In this document: positions 8,236 to 18,427 of the stretch, piece by piece
How the letters are laid out: each line of letters begins with the position of its first letter
Numbering within the stretch: position 1 is the first letter of the stretch
Assembly (NCBI RefSeq): GCF_002973525.1
Contig: NZ_PVEN01000020.1
Coordinates: 62,001-126,000, forward strand
DNA length: 64,000 bases
DNA from: Paraburkholderia sp. BL21I4N1
GTDB lineage: Bacteria; Pseudomonadota; Gammaproteobacteria; Burkholderiales; Burkholderiaceae
Direction: 5' to 3'
Position numbers and translations under genes: made by a program
Notes under the pieces: generated by a model
What the model was told of the DNA's origin: nothing
Seen by the model: only the letters and a program-made list of their open reading frames with translations
The model's database searches: none

Positions 8236-9060
8236 ATGAACTACGTTACGACTAAAGACGGTACGCGAATCTTTTACAAGGATTGGGGCACCGGCACGCC
8301 GGTGGTGTTCTCGCACGGCTGGCCGCTCGACGCCGATGCATGGGATCCGCAGATGCTGTTCCTGGTGAACAAGGGCTATCGCGTCATTGCGCACGACCGC
8401 CGCGGTCATGGCCGCTCGGACCAGCCGTCGCACGGTAACGACATGGACACGTACGCGGACGATCTGGCCGCAGTGATCAACGCACTCGACCTGAAGGGCG
8501 CGATGCTGGTGGGTCATTCGACGGGCGGCGGCGAGATCGCTCACTACGTGGGCCGTCACGGCACCTCGCGCGTCGCGAAAATGGTGCTGATCGGCGCGGT
8601 GCCGCCGATCATGGTCAAGACCGAGAGCAACCCGAACGGTCTGCCCATGTCGGTGTTCGACGGCATTCGTGCGAGCGTCGCGAGCAACCGCTCGCAGTTC
8701 TATAAAGACCTCGCGGTGCCGTTCTTCGGCTACAACCGTCCGAATGCGAAGATCGAACAAGGCACGATCGACGAGTTCTGGCGCGAAGGCATGCTCGGTT
8801 CGATCAAAGGCCAGTACGACTGCGTCAAGCAGTTCTCGGAAGTCGACTACACAGCCGATCTGATGAAGATCGACGTGCCGACGCTAGTGCTGCATGGCGA
8901 CGACGACCAGATCGTACCGATCGACCAGGCCGGCCGCATGTCGGCGAAGATCGTCAAGCACGCCACGCTGAAGGTTTATCCGGGCGCGCCGCACGGCATG
9001 TGCGCGACGGAAGCCGACAAGGTCAACGCCGATCTGCTCGCGTTTCTGCAACAAGGTTAA
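8236..9060 (+). CDS. alpha/beta hydrolase of the non-heme chloroperoxidase/arylesterase group
   Basis: 274 residues, the usual size for this cofactor-free perhydrolase/esterase group. The nucleophile elbow is GHSTGG with Ser95; the likely acid is Asp224 in HGDDDQIVP and the base His253 in GAPHG. The oxyanion region [11 protein letters not shown] near residue 26 also fits. The ATG at 8236 has AAGGAGA eleven bases upstream, which decides it over an upstream in-frame ATG at 8185. No signal peptide, so it is cytoplasmic. These enzymes hydrolyse esters and can form peracids; the natural substrate is not predictable. It is monocistronic, ending in a hairpin shared with the convergent HlyD gene. Confidence 0.9.
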   Translation: MNYVTTKDGTRIFYKDWGTGTPVVFSHGWPLDADAWDPQMLFLVNKGYRVIAHDRRGHGRSDQPSHGNDMDTYADDLAAVINALDLKGAMLVGHSTGGGEIAHYVGRHGTSRVAKMVLIGAVPPIMVKTESNPNGLPMSVFDGIRASVASNRSQFYKDLAVPFFGYNRPNAKIEQGTIDEFWREGMLGSIKGQYDCVKQFSEVDYTADLMKIDVPTLVLHGDDDQIVPIDQAGRMSAKIVKHATLKVYPGAPHGMCATEADKVNADLLAFLQQG

Positions 9061-9119
9061 GGTCAGGTCGGGGGCGGCTGGCTCGATCAGCCGGCCGGCA
9101 CCCGAAGCGAAGCCCTCAT

Positions 9120-9157
9120 TCAGCACCGTACGGCTGCACGACAGCCGGCGGTGCTGA
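9120..9157. terminator. nested hairpin between hydrolase and HlyD genes
   Basis: Outer arms TCAGCACCG (9120-9128) and CGGTGCTGA (9149-9157) are perfect, and an inner GGCTG/CAGCC pair extends the structure. It sits between two convergent genes, a typical place for a bidirectional terminator. Confidence 0.55.
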
Positions 9158-9211
9158 ATCGTTTCCACGGTGCGAACCGATCGAGCGGCCGCCGTTCAGG
9201 CGTTCAAACGT

Positions 9212-10177
9212 TCACGACGGGTGACCGTCTTTCGGCCGCAGCGTGACCGTGCAGGTCATGCCCATCGCAAGCTTCATCCCGGCCGGAATGTGGTCGAGGT
9301 GCACCCGCACCGGCACGCGTTGCGCGAGGCGCACCCACGTGAAGATCGGATTGACGTCCGCGAGCAGATCGCCGTTGCTGGTCGGATTGTCGCGATCGGC
9401 GATCCCGCTCGCCAGACTGTCGACATGCCCAAGAATCTCCTCGCCGCCCGACATCAGCCGCACCACTGCCTGATCCCCCACATGCACGTGCGGCAGCTTG
9501 GTTTCCTCGAAGTAGCCGTAGACCCAGAACGAATGCGAGTCGATCAGCGCCATCCGCGCGCTGCCGGCCGTGGCGAAATCGCCCGGATAGAGATTCAGAT
9601 TGGTGATGTAGCCATCGGCCGGCGCGTGCACTTCGCTGCGCGCGAGATTGAGCACCGCCGTCTGCTGCGCGACCTGCGCCGTCTTGACCTGCGCCTGAGC
9701 CGCGCTGTAGGCGGCGACATCGGCAGCATACGCGGCGGCCGACTGTTTCGCGAGCGACGCCGCGTCGACACGGCTTTCGTCGGAAATCACATCGCCCGCC
9801 AGATTGGCGCGCCGCGCCGCCTGGGCGCGCTTCATCGCGAAGCCGGATTCGCTGCCCGCCATCTGCGCCTTGGCCTGCTCCACCTGTGCCTGAGCACGCA
9901 GCAGATCGGCGTCGGCTTGCGCGACCGCATAATGGAACCGCGCCGGGTCGAGCACGAACAGAACATCGCCCTGATGCACGAACTGGTTGTCCTTCACCCG
10001 CACTTCGCTGACGAGGCCGGAGACGTCGGTGGCGACCTGCACGACTTGCGCGCGAACCCGGCCGTCGCGCGTCCACGGCGAGAACATGTAGTCGAGCCAT
10101 AGCAGGCGCACCAGCAGGATCGCCACGACGAGAAGGGTTAGCGTGAATGCCGCGCGCAGCAGGGATTGCGTTTTCAT
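9212..10177 (-). CDS. HlyD/EmrA-type membrane fusion protein (AaeA-like)
   Basis: 321 residues: an N-terminal anchor (LLRAAFTLTLLVVAILLVRLLW), a first lipoyl half (GRVRAQVVQVATDVSGLVSEV), an alpha-helical hairpin, a second lipoyl half (VHAPADGYITNLNLYPGDFA) and a beta-barrel domain. This is the periplasmic adaptor of a tripartite efflux pump and would link the FUSC pump to the NodT outer-membrane channel. It is the last gene of a four-gene minus-strand operon, 56 bp after the DUF1656 gene. The gene set FUSC-DUF1656-HlyD is the aaeBXA arrangement known for aromatic carboxylic acid efflux. Confidence 0.92.
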   Translation of the reverse strand: MKTQSLLRAAFTLTLLVVAILLVRLLWLDYMFSPWTRDGRVRAQVVQVATDVSGLVSEVRVKDNQFVHQGDVLFVLDPARFHYAVAQADADLLRAQAQVEQAKAQMAGSESGFAMKRAQAARRANLAGDVISDESRVDAASLAKQSAAAYAADVAAYSAAQAQVKTAQVAQQTAVLNLARSEVHAPADGYITNLNLYPGDFATAGSARMALIDSHSFWVYGYFEETKLPHVHVGDQAVVRLMSGGEEILGHVDSLASGIADRDNPTSNGDLLADVNPIFTWVRLAQRVPVRVHLDHIPAGMKLAMGMTCTVTLRPKDGHPS

Positions 10178-10233
10178 CTTCGTGGCCGGACGTTAGCGGT
10201 CGGTGAATTCATGGAAGCGATTCAGTGGCGAAC

Positions 10234-10434
10234 TTATTGCCGCAGCAACAGCGCGATGCCGCTGAACAGCGCGGCGAACAACGCGATACGGAAGAGCCCG
10301 GGATGCCATGTATAGCGATAGAAGCCGAGTCTTGCCAGCACCAGATCGAGCAGGAAAAACAGCAGCGCGCAGCCGACGAGAATCGGCAGCAGGCCCGGCA
10401 CCAACAGCGAGAACAGATCAATTTCGCCCGGCAT
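10234..10434 (-). CDS. DUF1656 (AaeX-like) small membrane protein
   Basis: 66 residues with two hydrophobic segments (LFSLLVPGLLPILVGCALLFFLLDLVLARLGFYR region and a C-terminal span ending LLLRQ); residues MPGEIDLFS at the start match the DUF1656 family pattern. Its start overlaps the end of the NodT gene by 17 bp, indicating translational coupling. Family members sit between FUSC and HlyD genes and probably belong to the pump; their exact role is unknown. Confidence 0.85.
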   Translation of the reverse strand: MPGEIDLFSLLVPGLLPILVGCALLFFLLDLVLARLGFYRYTWHPGLFRIALFAALFSGIALLLRQ

Positions 10435-11917
10435 CGCTGACTCCTTGCGACACGTCGTCGGCCGCCGCGAACGCAAAACCGCCGCCCAGCTCTTTCATCA
10501 AAAGCGCCCACGCGTCGAGGCGTTTCGCCTGAATCTGCGCGAGGCTTTCCTCCTGCTGCAACTGTTCGTTCTGCGCGGCCAGCACGTTCAGGAATTCGGT
10601 GATGCCGCTGCGATAGCCGGTGTCGGCCAGCCGGAACGAGCGACGCGCCGACGCCAGCGTGCTTTCGACCGATGCCTGCTGCTGGTCGAGCGAACGCAGC
10701 GACACCACCTGAATCGCCACGCCCTGCATGGCGTTCACCAGGCTCTGGTTGTACGCGTCGACCGCGGCATCGCGCGAGGCGACCGCGACGCCGTATTGAC
10801 CGCGCCGTCGTCCGCCGTCGAAGATCGGCAGCGAGATCGCCGCGCCGACACCGTGGCCCATGCCGTCGCTATTCAGAAAATTGAAGAAGCCGCCGAAGGT
10901 CGCGGCCGAGCCGAGCGACGCCGTGGCCAGCAGGTCGATGTCCGGATAGAAGTTGGCGTGCGCGGCGTCGATGCCCTTGTCCGCTTCGAGCACGCGCCAG
11001 CGCCCCGCCACCACGTCTGGCCGATGACCGATCAGGTCCACCGGCAGCGACGCCGGCAACGCGACCGGCACGCTCAAGGCGAGGCTGGGGCGATGCAGTG
11101 TATCGCCATAACCCGGTCCTTTGCCGGCCAGTCCAGCGAGGACGATGCGGCTCAATGCAAGCTGCTGTTGCGCCTGCTGCACGCGCGTCGTGCTCGTCGC
11201 GAACTGCGTGGCCGCCTGGCTGACTTCGAGCTGACTGCCCACGCCCGCATGCCAGCGGCGCGTCGCGATGTCGACCGTGTGCTGCTGTTCGTCCTGCACC
11301 GCGCGGTAGACGTCCAGCAGCGCGTACTGCAACGACAACTGCACGTAGCCGCGCACCACGGCGGTCTGCAATTCGATTTCGGCGAAGCGCGCGTCGGCGG
11401 CCGTCGCGTGCAGGTTGTCGAGCGCGCCTTCGCGAAACGCGCGGGTTTTGCCCCACAAATCGAGGTCGTAAGTCAGGTCCGCCTGAATGCTGTTACTCCA
11501 CACCGTCGTGCCACCCGGCGGCGCCGGCGTCGTGTAGCGGGCGTAGCGGCGGCGCTCGAAACTGCCGCCCGCATCGAGTTGCGGCAACTCGGCCGCGCCG
11601 GCGATCTGTAGCTGGAAGCGCGCCGCGTCGACACGCGCCTCGACCGCGCGCAAGCCGGGATTACCCGCCGTGGCATCCTGCACCAGCGTGTCGAGTTGCG
11701 GGTCGCGCCACTGTTGCCACCAGCGCTCGGTGGGCCACTTCGCATCCTGCTGGGTCGCGCGCAACGCCGCGCCCGCATCGAGCGATGCCGGGTCGATCAT
11801 CGACTCGCGCGTATGAATGCCGCCGCTGTCGATGCACGCACTCAGCAGCGACGTACACGCGAGCGCCGCCGCCATTGCTCGCAGTCCCGTCAAGGTGAAC
11901 CGACAACGCGCGTTCAT
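10418..11917 (-). CDS. NodT-family outer-membrane efflux lipoprotein
   Basis: 499 residues. The N-terminus is a lipoprotein signal with lipobox LSAC (Cys28). Two outer-membrane efflux protein repeats follow, with typical features (WWQQWRDPQLDTLVQDA, YDLDLWGKTRAFREGA, VDLIGHRPDVVAGRWRVLEA, ISLPIFDGGRRRGQY). TolC-like trimeric channel of the tripartite pump. The start at 11917 overlaps the FUSC stop in an ATGA arrangement, so the genes are translationally coupled. An in-frame extension to 12142 lies inside the FUSC gene and is rejected. Confidence 0.93.
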   Translation of the reverse strand: MNARCRFTLTGLRAMAAALACTSLLSACIDSGGIHTRESMIDPASLDAGAALRATQQDAKWPTERWWQQWRDPQLDTLVQDATAGNPGLRAVEARVDAARFQLQIAGAAELPQLDAGGSFERRRYARYTTPAPPGGTTVWSNSIQADLTYDLDLWGKTRAFREGALDNLHATAADARFAEIELQTAVVRGYVQLSLQYALLDVYRAVQDEQQHTVDIATRRWHAGVGSQLEVSQAATQFATSTTRVQQAQQQLALSRIVLAGLAGKGPGYGDTLHRPSLALSVPVALPASLPVDLIGHRPDVVAGRWRVLEADKGIDAAHANFYPDIDLLATASLGSAATFGGFFNFLNSDGMGHGVGAAISLPIFDGGRRRGQYGVAVASRDAAVDAYNQSLVNAMQGVAIQVVSLRSLDQQQASVESTLASARRSFRLADTGYRSGITEFLNVLAAQNEQLQQEESLAQIQAKRLDAWALLMKELGGGFAFAAADDVSQGVSDAGRN

Positions 11918-14091
11918 GCTGCCGCTCCCGTGGTTTGCCACAGCCACACAGTATCGTCCTGCAGGGTCAGTTCGGTGAAGTGCAGCAGCGCGCGCATCCG
12001 GCAATGCGCGAGCATCGTGGCATCCACCGTGTCGATGTGCGCGATCGGCAACACCACCAGCGCGCGCCGCGTCGCGGCCAGGGCGTCCTGAGCGGCCTGC
12101 GGCGCCGCATTGCAGAAAAGCTCGGCGAGCGCCGCCAGCCACGCGTCCTGCGCGGGGGCCCAGGCGGACGGCAGCGCGCCGCCGAGCCGCTCCGTATCCA
12201 GCCGCACCTGGATCATCGCGCGGCCAATCTCCAGCGCGGCGAACGCCCAGCCGATCAGACGATTGCGATCCACGCGCGGATCGACCGGCGCCGCCGCGAT
12301 CTGGATGATGAAATCGCGCAGACTCAATTCGAAGCTGTAAAGCAGGTCGTCGAGGTCGTCATCGCGTGCGCTCTCCGCCACCAGCGCGCGAATCTGTTTC
12401 AGGTACCGCGCGGAAATCCAGTCGCCCGCGCGCGGCACGATGATCGAGAACGCGACCGCCGCGGCGGCGATACCGACCAGCAGCGCAAAGCCGGTATCGA
12501 GGTAAGCGCTCGGGTTATAAACAGTCGGATTCGAAATGCTGACGATAAAACAGAAATAGATGCTGAAGCCGAGTCCGAGCACCGCCGTCTTCGCAAACGA
12601 ATTTACATAGCTGCCGACCATCACGAAGATCGCGATCGTCGCTGCGAGCAGCGGAAAATTATCGAAGCGCGGCAACAGAAAAAAATTGAATCCGAAGCCC
12701 GCCAGCCAGCCGGCCAGGCATCCGCCGAAAATCTGCCAGCTCACGACGGCCGGGTTAGGCACGAGCGCGAACAACGCACTCGTGATCGCCACCGCGACGA
12801 TCGCGCTGGAGCCGTTCACCCAGCCCGACGCGAGCCACCCCGCCCCGACCGCCAGCACGGCGATCGCCGCGCGCGCGCCGGCCACCAGCGCCGCCGTGCG
12901 ATTGGCCGTGGCGCGCGTCCGACCGATCCGGCTGAGCGCCTGAAACACGGACAGATTCCACGGCTGCCGGTCCTCCACACGCGCGTCGACATACGCGCGG
13001 CACAGCAAGCGCAGATCGGCGATTGAAAAGAACAGCGCCGCGCCGGTGGTCGCCGCGAACTGGCGCTGCTGCGGCGCCTGCCCGTCGAGCGACTGAAGCA
13101 GACGCTGCAATTGCGCGGGCAGCGCCTGTTCGAACGCGTCGAGACGGGCCAGCATGGTCTGCACCTGATCGAGCGCAACCGGTTCCGTCTGCCGTCGGTC
13201 CGGCACGATGGCGAGCAGGCCGCCGAGCAGTTCGTCGACGACCGCCAGCACGCGCGGATCGGCTTCGGCGGCGACCCGGGCCTTCAACTGATGCAGCGCA
13301 TGAATCCACGCCACGGTGTCGAGAAAGCTCCGGTCGAGATCGAGAAACAGGTGGTTGTGCAAACGGATCGACGGATCTTCGAACACCGCACCGCTGCGCA
13401 ACGTTTCCACACCGGCCCGCTCGCGGATCAGATCGAGGAACAGGTCGAACCCGGCGACGGCGGCCGTGCGTTCAAGCACCGCATGCAGTGCATTCAACAG
13501 ATGCGTGAAATTGCGCTGGCTCGAGGCGTACAGCGCCGGCGTGACGCGCTGCGGAAACACCGCGGCGCTGATCACGCTCGCGCAGACCACGCCGATCACC
13601 ACTTCGCTCACGGTGAACACGACGTTGTCGAACACGCCATAGGGATTCGACCACGCCGGCATCGCGGTGATCGCCGTGCCGTAGCCGGCCAACACGAAAC
13701 CATACGACTGAAAATTACGGTAGTACGACGCGCCGAACACACACGCGCCGATCCACGCCGCCAACGCCAGAAAGAACGGCAGCGGCTGCTGCGGGAACAA
13801 CGCGATCAGCACGAGCCCCGCCAGACTGCCGCACACCATGCCCAGCCCGCGATAAAACCCGCGCGCGATGACCATGCCGCTTTGCTGATGCATCATCACG
13901 ATCACGCACGACACCATCGCCGTGCCCGGCGTGCGAAGTTCCAGGCGCATGCACAAACCCATCGCCAGCGTCGCCGCCATGGCGACCTTGACGATGTGGA
14001 GCAGACGCGGCGCGTCGTCGCTCCAGTACGCCTTCCACTCGTCACGCAGGCGCGGCGAGGCCGCGCCGCCGGCATCCGCGGGCGAGGTCAT
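11914..14091 (-). CDS. FUSC-family inner-membrane efflux pump subunit (AaeB-like)
   Basis: 725 residues with two clusters of hydrophobic helices, near residues 30-170 and 390-540, each followed by a soluble domain: the FUSC/aromatic-acid exporter layout. Motifs include PQQPLPFFLALAAWIGACVF and NPTVYNPSAYLDTGFALLVG. It is the first gene of the efflux operon, reading away from a LysR gene. The related AaeB exports hydroxylated aromatic carboxylates as a relief valve; the same role is likely here but the substrate is inferred. Confidence 0.92.
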   Translation of the reverse strand: MTSPADAGGAASPRLRDEWKAYWSDDAPRLLHIVKVAMAATLAMGLCMRLELRTPGTAMVSCVIVMMHQQSGMVIARGFYRGLGMVCGSLAGLVLIALFPQQPLPFFLALAAWIGACVFGASYYRNFQSYGFVLAGYGTAITAMPAWSNPYGVFDNVVFTVSEVVIGVVCASVISAAVFPQRVTPALYASSQRNFTHLLNALHAVLERTAAVAGFDLFLDLIRERAGVETLRSGAVFEDPSIRLHNHLFLDLDRSFLDTVAWIHALHQLKARVAAEADPRVLAVVDELLGGLLAIVPDRRQTEPVALDQVQTMLARLDAFEQALPAQLQRLLQSLDGQAPQQRQFAATTGAALFFSIADLRLLCRAYVDARVEDRQPWNLSVFQALSRIGRTRATANRTAALVAGARAAIAVLAVGAGWLASGWVNGSSAIVAVAITSALFALVPNPAVVSWQIFGGCLAGWLAGFGFNFFLLPRFDNFPLLAATIAIFVMVGSYVNSFAKTAVLGLGFSIYFCFIVSISNPTVYNPSAYLDTGFALLVGIAAAAVAFSIIVPRAGDWISARYLKQIRALVAESARDDDLDDLLYSFELSLRDFIIQIAAAPVDPRVDRNRLIGWAFAALEIGRAMIQVRLDTERLGGALPSAWAPAQDAWLAALAELFCNAAPQAAQDALAATRRALVVLPIAHIDTVDATMLAHCRMRALLHFTELTLQDDTVWLWQTTGAAA

Positions 14092-14205
14092 AGGGCAGTC
14101 GTCGAGCGATGGATGAACATGAATGGATGACCGGGTTGTCCGCGAGATCGCCGGGCGCCGTTCGGCGGCCGCAATCTGCCAAGGCTAGGCTATCGCGTCA
14201 AAAAT

Positions 14206-14219
14206 GTCCTGAACCGGAC
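14206..14219. promoter_or_regulatory. candidate LysR operator (GTCC-N6-GGAC)
   Basis: Inverted repeat GTCCTGAACCGGAC in the 266-bp gap between the efflux operon and the divergent LysR gene. LysR regulators usually bind short interrupted dyads in such gaps. The canonical T-N11-A is only loosely satisfied. Confidence 0.35.
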
Positions 14220-14357
14220 TAAAAACACCTTAATGAAACGGGCACACGTTGTGCAAGGAAAAAAGAGCCGCGCGGGCGATGGAAGGCGTTGGAAGGCATT
14301 AGCGAAACGCCCGGAATCCAGTATGCTGGCGTACTTCACGCCCTACCGCCGTTCGCC

Positions 14358-15278
14358 ATGAATCTCTCTTTCGAAGTGCTGCAGGTGCTCGACGCCATCG
14401 ACCGGACCGGCACTTTCGCCAGCGCGGCCGAAACGCTGCACAAGGTGCCGTCGTCGTTGACCTATCTGGTCCAGAAGCTGGAACTCGATCTCGGCGTCAA
14501 GCTGTTCGACCGCAGCGGCAGGCGCGCCATGCTCACGCACGCGGGGCGCGTGGTGGTCGAGGAAGGGCGCCGTCTTTTGCAGGCGGCTGAAGATCTCGAA
14601 TGCAAGGCCAAGCGCATCCAGCACGGCTGGGAAACCGAACTGCATGTCGCGATCGACGAAATCATCCCGTTCGACTTGCTGTGGGACCACGTCAGCGATT
14701 TCTACAAGCTGCAGCTGGACACGCGCCTGCATCTGTCGAAAGAAGTGCTGGGCGGCTCGTGGGACGCGCTGCTGACACGCCGCGCGGATCTGGTCGTCGG
14801 CGCCGCGGGCGAACCGCCGGCCATTCCCAATCTGATGGCGAAACCGATCGGTTCGTTAAAGCATGTCTTCGTGGTCGCACCGGATCATCCGCTGGCGTCG
14901 ATGCCCGGCCCGCTGACGCAGGACCTAGTGGCGAAATATCGGGCGGTGGCGATCGGCGACACGTCGCGCAAACTGGCGCCGCGCACCATCGCGATCGCCG
15001 ACAATCAGGAGGTCATGACGGTCCCGACGCTCGAAGCAAAACTGGCGGCGCAGATTCGCGGTCTCGCGGCCGGCACGATTCCGGAATGCCTCGCCGCCGA
15101 GCCGCTGAGCCGCGGCGAACTGGTGCAAAAGGAAGTGATCGGCATGCGGCACACCACGCACTTTTATCTCGCATGGCGCGGCGACGAAACGGGCAAGGCG
15201 CTGCGTTGGTGGGTCGAACAGTTGGACCGGCCGGACCTGATCGACGACGTCGCGCAACAAAGAATGTTGCACGGCTGA
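14358..15278 (+). CDS. LysR-family regulator of the efflux operon
   Basis: 306 residues. The N-terminal winged helix-turn-helix is clear (LDAIDRTGTFASAAETLHKVPSSLTYLVQKLE and VKLFDRSGRRAMLTHAGR), followed by a LysR effector domain. ATG at 14358 is the family-typical start (MNLSFEVLQVLDAI); an upstream in-frame start at 14289 adds an unlikely leader. It is divergent from the FUSC operon, as AaeR is from aaeXAB in enteric bacteria, so ligand-dependent activation of the pump by an aromatic acid is the natural reading. Confidence 0.9.
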   Translation: MNLSFEVLQVLDAIDRTGTFASAAETLHKVPSSLTYLVQKLELDLGVKLFDRSGRRAMLTHAGRVVVEEGRRLLQAAEDLECKAKRIQHGWETELHVAIDEIIPFDLLWDHVSDFYKLQLDTRLHLSKEVLGGSWDALLTRRADLVVGAAGEPPAIPNLMAKPIGSLKHVFVVAPDHPLASMPGPLTQDLVAKYRAVAIGDTSRKLAPRTIAIADNQEVMTVPTLEAKLAAQIRGLAAGTIPECLAAEPLSRGELVQKEVIGMRHTTHFYLAWRGDETGKALRWWVEQLDRPDLIDDVAQQRMLHG

Positions 15279-15287
15279 ACAGGCGAT

Positions 15288-18200
15288 CTAGTCGCGCTCC
15301 ACGACGTTGGTTTGCGCGTCTTCGTCGAATGAATCAACACGGGTACGCGGAATTCTGGCGGTAGTGGTCGAAGCGGTGGCGGCGGAAGCGGCGCCCTGCT
15401 CGCCGGCCGCCGCCGACGCGATCAGCAACACCCTGGTCGCGGCCTTGAAGTCGTCCCAGTCGAGCCCTTCGGTCAGCTTCGCGCACGCCGAACTCAGTAA
15501 CTGGGCCGCCTCGCTGCTGCGGCCCTGCGCATGCCACAGCGCAGCCAGGCTGGTCGCGGCGCGCAGTTGCAACGAACGGCTACCCTGCGCGAGCGAATCT
15601 TCCAGCGCCGCGATCAAACAGTCTTCGGCGTCGCGCGCGACGATCTCCGACAGCGGCGCATCCGCCGGCGCCATCAGCAGCAACTCGCCGTGAATGCGCC
15701 GGAGTTCCCCGGCATACCAGTGGTCGCCGGTTTCGTCGCAACGCATCAGCGCTTGCGTCACGGCGGCAACACCTTCGTCCCGCCGACCCGCACGGCCGAG
15801 CGCGAGACTGTACTGGCCGATCAGCATCGCGCGCGGCGCGCCGAATTCGAGCGTCTCGAGATGCTCCAACGCGACACGAAACGCATGCAGGCGCTCCGGG
15901 CTGACGTCGTCCAGCGAACGCAGGTATTCGCCGAAACAACGGCAACAGGCCTGCGCGACGCTCAATCCCGCGTGCGTCGATATCTCGTGCAGCAGCGCCA
16001 GCGCCTGAGCCGCCCGCTCCCGCTTGCCCGATAACAGCGCGAGCGGCACCAGCGCCTCGATCAGCACATAACATTTGACGATCGCCTGTTGCTGGTTGCA
16101 GGCGTCGACGACACATTCCTCGGCGTGCCGCAGCGCCTGATCGCGCGCCCCTTGCAACCACAGCACGCGCGCCAGCGTCGCGCGGCCGACAATGCCTTGA
16201 TCGACGGAGCGCCCGAGCGGCAGACCGTACCGCACGCCGTCGCAGCGCAACAGCATCTGTTCGAGCGACGCGCGCGCCTGCTGCTGATCGCCCGCATAGT
16301 GCAATGCGATTCCCAGCAGCCGGTACGCGAGCACTGCGTTGCTCGCGTCGCCGCTTTCGGCCGCGCGCGACGCGAAACGCCTCGCGAACGCCAGCGCATT
16401 ACGCGCCGCGCCGGACGACTGGCTGCCATTCCACATGCCCCACAAGGCGCGCGCTTCGAACGCCGCGTCGCCGAGTGCGATCGCCGACGCCAGCGTCTCG
16501 GACCACAGTCCGCGCGATTCGCGATCCGGTCCGTTGACGTAGACCAGCGCCGCACCGAGCGCCGCCTGCAGTTCCATCCGAATCCGCAGATGGTGAGTCG
16601 AGCGCGAGCCGTCGTGCGTTGCCGAAACGGCATCGAGCGCTCGCCGTGCCCACATGCAGCATTCGTCGACCAGCGACAGTTCGTAAAGCAGAAAGACGGT
16701 CTTCACGGCCAGCGTCTCGCCGAGTGTTTCGTCGCCCTTCGGCGAGAGCGCCCAACCGAGCGCCGCGCGCACGTCGTCCAGCAGCGCGCGCATGCGTTGA
16801 TACCAGGCATCGGAGAACGCGTTCGACGGGTCCGTGCGGCCCAGCGCCTCACGCTCCAGCAAGCCGAGGAAGTAACGCGCGTGCTGCAGCGTGACGGCGC
16901 GGCGCTCGCCGTTGTCCTCGAGCTTTTGTATCGCGTAGGCGCGCATGGTCTCAAGCAGCCGATAGCTGGCGCGGCCGCCTTCCATGCGCGTGACCACCAG
17001 CGATTTTTCGACCAGCCCGGAGACCGCGGCGATCACGTCGAGTTCGCGCATCGTGTCGTCGCCTGCTACGGCGATCGCCGCGTCCATCGTGAAGCTGTTG
17101 ACGAAGATGCCGAGCCGGCGCAGCGTCGCGCGCTCGGCGTCGTCGAGTAGCGCGTGACTCCAGTCGAGCGTCGCCTTCAAGGTCTGATGGCGCGGCAACG
17201 CCGTGCGGTTGCCGCCGGTCAGCATATTGAAGCGATCGTCGAGATGCCCGGCGAGCGTTTCGATGCCGAGTATCGCCGCGCGCGCCGCCGCCAGCTCGAT
17301 CGCCAACGGAATGCCGTCGAGCCGGCGGCAAACCTCGCCGGTTAGATGAATGCTTCTCTCGTCGGAAGAAAAACGCGCGTCGATCGCGCGGGCGCGTGCC
17401 AGGAACAGTTCGACCGCACTGCATTGCAGCACCGCCGGGCTGGGGTCGTCCTGCGCCGGCACGTCGAGTGAAGCGACCCAGTACAGATGTTCGTCGGCGA
17501 CGCGCAGCGGCTCCCGGCTCGTTGCCAGCACACGCAGCGTGGAACTCACGTTCAGGAGCGTCTCGGCCAGTTGCGCGGCCGGTCCGAGCACGTGTTCGCA
17601 GTTGTCGAGCACGAACAGCATGCGCCGCTCGCCGATTTCCCTGGTGAGGGTGGCGAGCGTCAGTGGACCCATCGACGGTGTAACCCCGACGCTCGCCGCG
17701 AACGCGGCCAGTACGCCGCTCGCGTCGGTGACGGAGGCGAGCGGAACCAGATAGACACCGTCGGGAAAACGCGTCAGCAGGCCGCGCGCGATCTCGACCG
17801 CGAGGCGCGTCTTGCCGATGCCGCCCGAACCGACCAGCGTCACATGGCGGGCCGAGGCTAACGCCAGCACGATGTCCTCGAGCGCCTTGCCGCGGCCGAT
17901 CAACGGCGAGTAACTGACCGGCAGGTTATGCCGGGTGGCGTGGCCGGAGGCGATGCGCTCGACCGCCTGTTCTTCGTGATCCGCGTTGTCGAGCGACTTC
18001 GGCTCGCGGCTCTGCAGCAAGCGGTAGCCGCGGCCGGACACCGTGCGAATCAGTCCGCGACTTTCGCCGAGCATTTTGCGCAGTGCCGACATATGCACTT
18101 GCAGATTATTTTCTTCGACGATCGCATTCGGCCAGACGGCCTTCAGCATCTCGTTCTTCGATACCAGTTCACCGTTCGCGGCGATCAGCACGGCCAGCAT

Positions 18201-18293
18201 ATCGAACGCGCGGCTGCCCAACCGGACGGGCTTACCGTCGGCAAGCACTTCGCGGCGCTCGAGATCGACCAGAAGCGAACCTAAGCGAATCAT
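15288..18293 (-). CDS. winged-helix STAND-type ATPase regulator (copy 1)
   Basis: 1001 residues. Residues 1-95 are an OmpR-type winged helix (GSRAFDMLAVLIAANGELVSKNEML, VSGRGYRLL). Residues ~130-420 are an NB-ARC/AAA-like NTPase: Walker A GSGGIGKT at about 155-162, Walker B MLFVLDNCEHV at about 225-235, and TSREPLRV. The rest is helical repeat sequence like TPRs, with many Ala/Leu helices. Such proteins act as ligand- or partner-gated transcription factors. The start at 18293 gives MIRLGSLLVDL, matching its paralog near 21 kb. It is convergent with the LysR gene, ten bases apart. The signal it senses is unknown. Confidence 0.88.
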   Translation of the reverse strand: MIRLGSLLVDLERREVLADGKPVRLGSRAFDMLAVLIAANGELVSKNEMLKAVWPNAIVEENNLQVHMSALRKMLGESRGLIRTVSGRGYRLLQSREPKSLDNADHEEQAVERIASGHATRHNLPVSYSPLIGRGKALEDIVLALASARHVTLVGSGGIGKTRLAVEIARGLLTRFPDGVYLVPLASVTDASGVLAAFAASVGVTPSMGPLTLATLTREIGERRMLFVLDNCEHVLGPAAQLAETLLNVSSTLRVLATSREPLRVADEHLYWVASLDVPAQDDPSPAVLQCSAVELFLARARAIDARFSSDERSIHLTGEVCRRLDGIPLAIELAAARAAILGIETLAGHLDDRFNMLTGGNRTALPRHQTLKATLDWSHALLDDAERATLRRLGIFVNSFTMDAAIAVAGDDTMRELDVIAAVSGLVEKSLVVTRMEGGRASYRLLETMRAYAIQKLEDNGERRAVTLQHARYFLGLLEREALGRTDPSNAFSDAWYQRMRALLDDVRAALGWALSPKGDETLGETLAVKTVFLLYELSLVDECCMWARRALDAVSATHDGSRSTHHLRIRMELQAALGAALVYVNGPDRESRGLWSETLASAIALGDAAFEARALWGMWNGSQSSGAARNALAFARRFASRAAESGDASNAVLAYRLLGIALHYAGDQQQARASLEQMLLRCDGVRYGLPLGRSVDQGIVGRATLARVLWLQGARDQALRHAEECVVDACNQQQAIVKCYVLIEALVPLALLSGKRERAAQALALLHEISTHAGLSVAQACCRCFGEYLRSLDDVSPERLHAFRVALEHLETLEFGAPRAMLIGQYSLALGRAGRRDEGVAAVTQALMRCDETGDHWYAGELRRIHGELLLMAPADAPLSEIVARDAEDCLIAALEDSLAQGSRSLQLRAATSLAALWHAQGRSSEAAQLLSSACAKLTEGLDWDDFKAATRVLLIASAAAGEQGAASAATASTTTARIPRTRVDSFDEDAQTNVVERD

Positions 18294-18427
18294 TACCTGA
18301 GTTCCCTGACGCAACGAATGGAGGAAAAACTGAGGAATGCCCGCTCAGTGTTGCGTCCCCGAAGTCTAGAACATCGGCGGCAATGGATGCGCGAAAAAAA
18401 CTGAACGTATGATTCAAAAAATTTGTA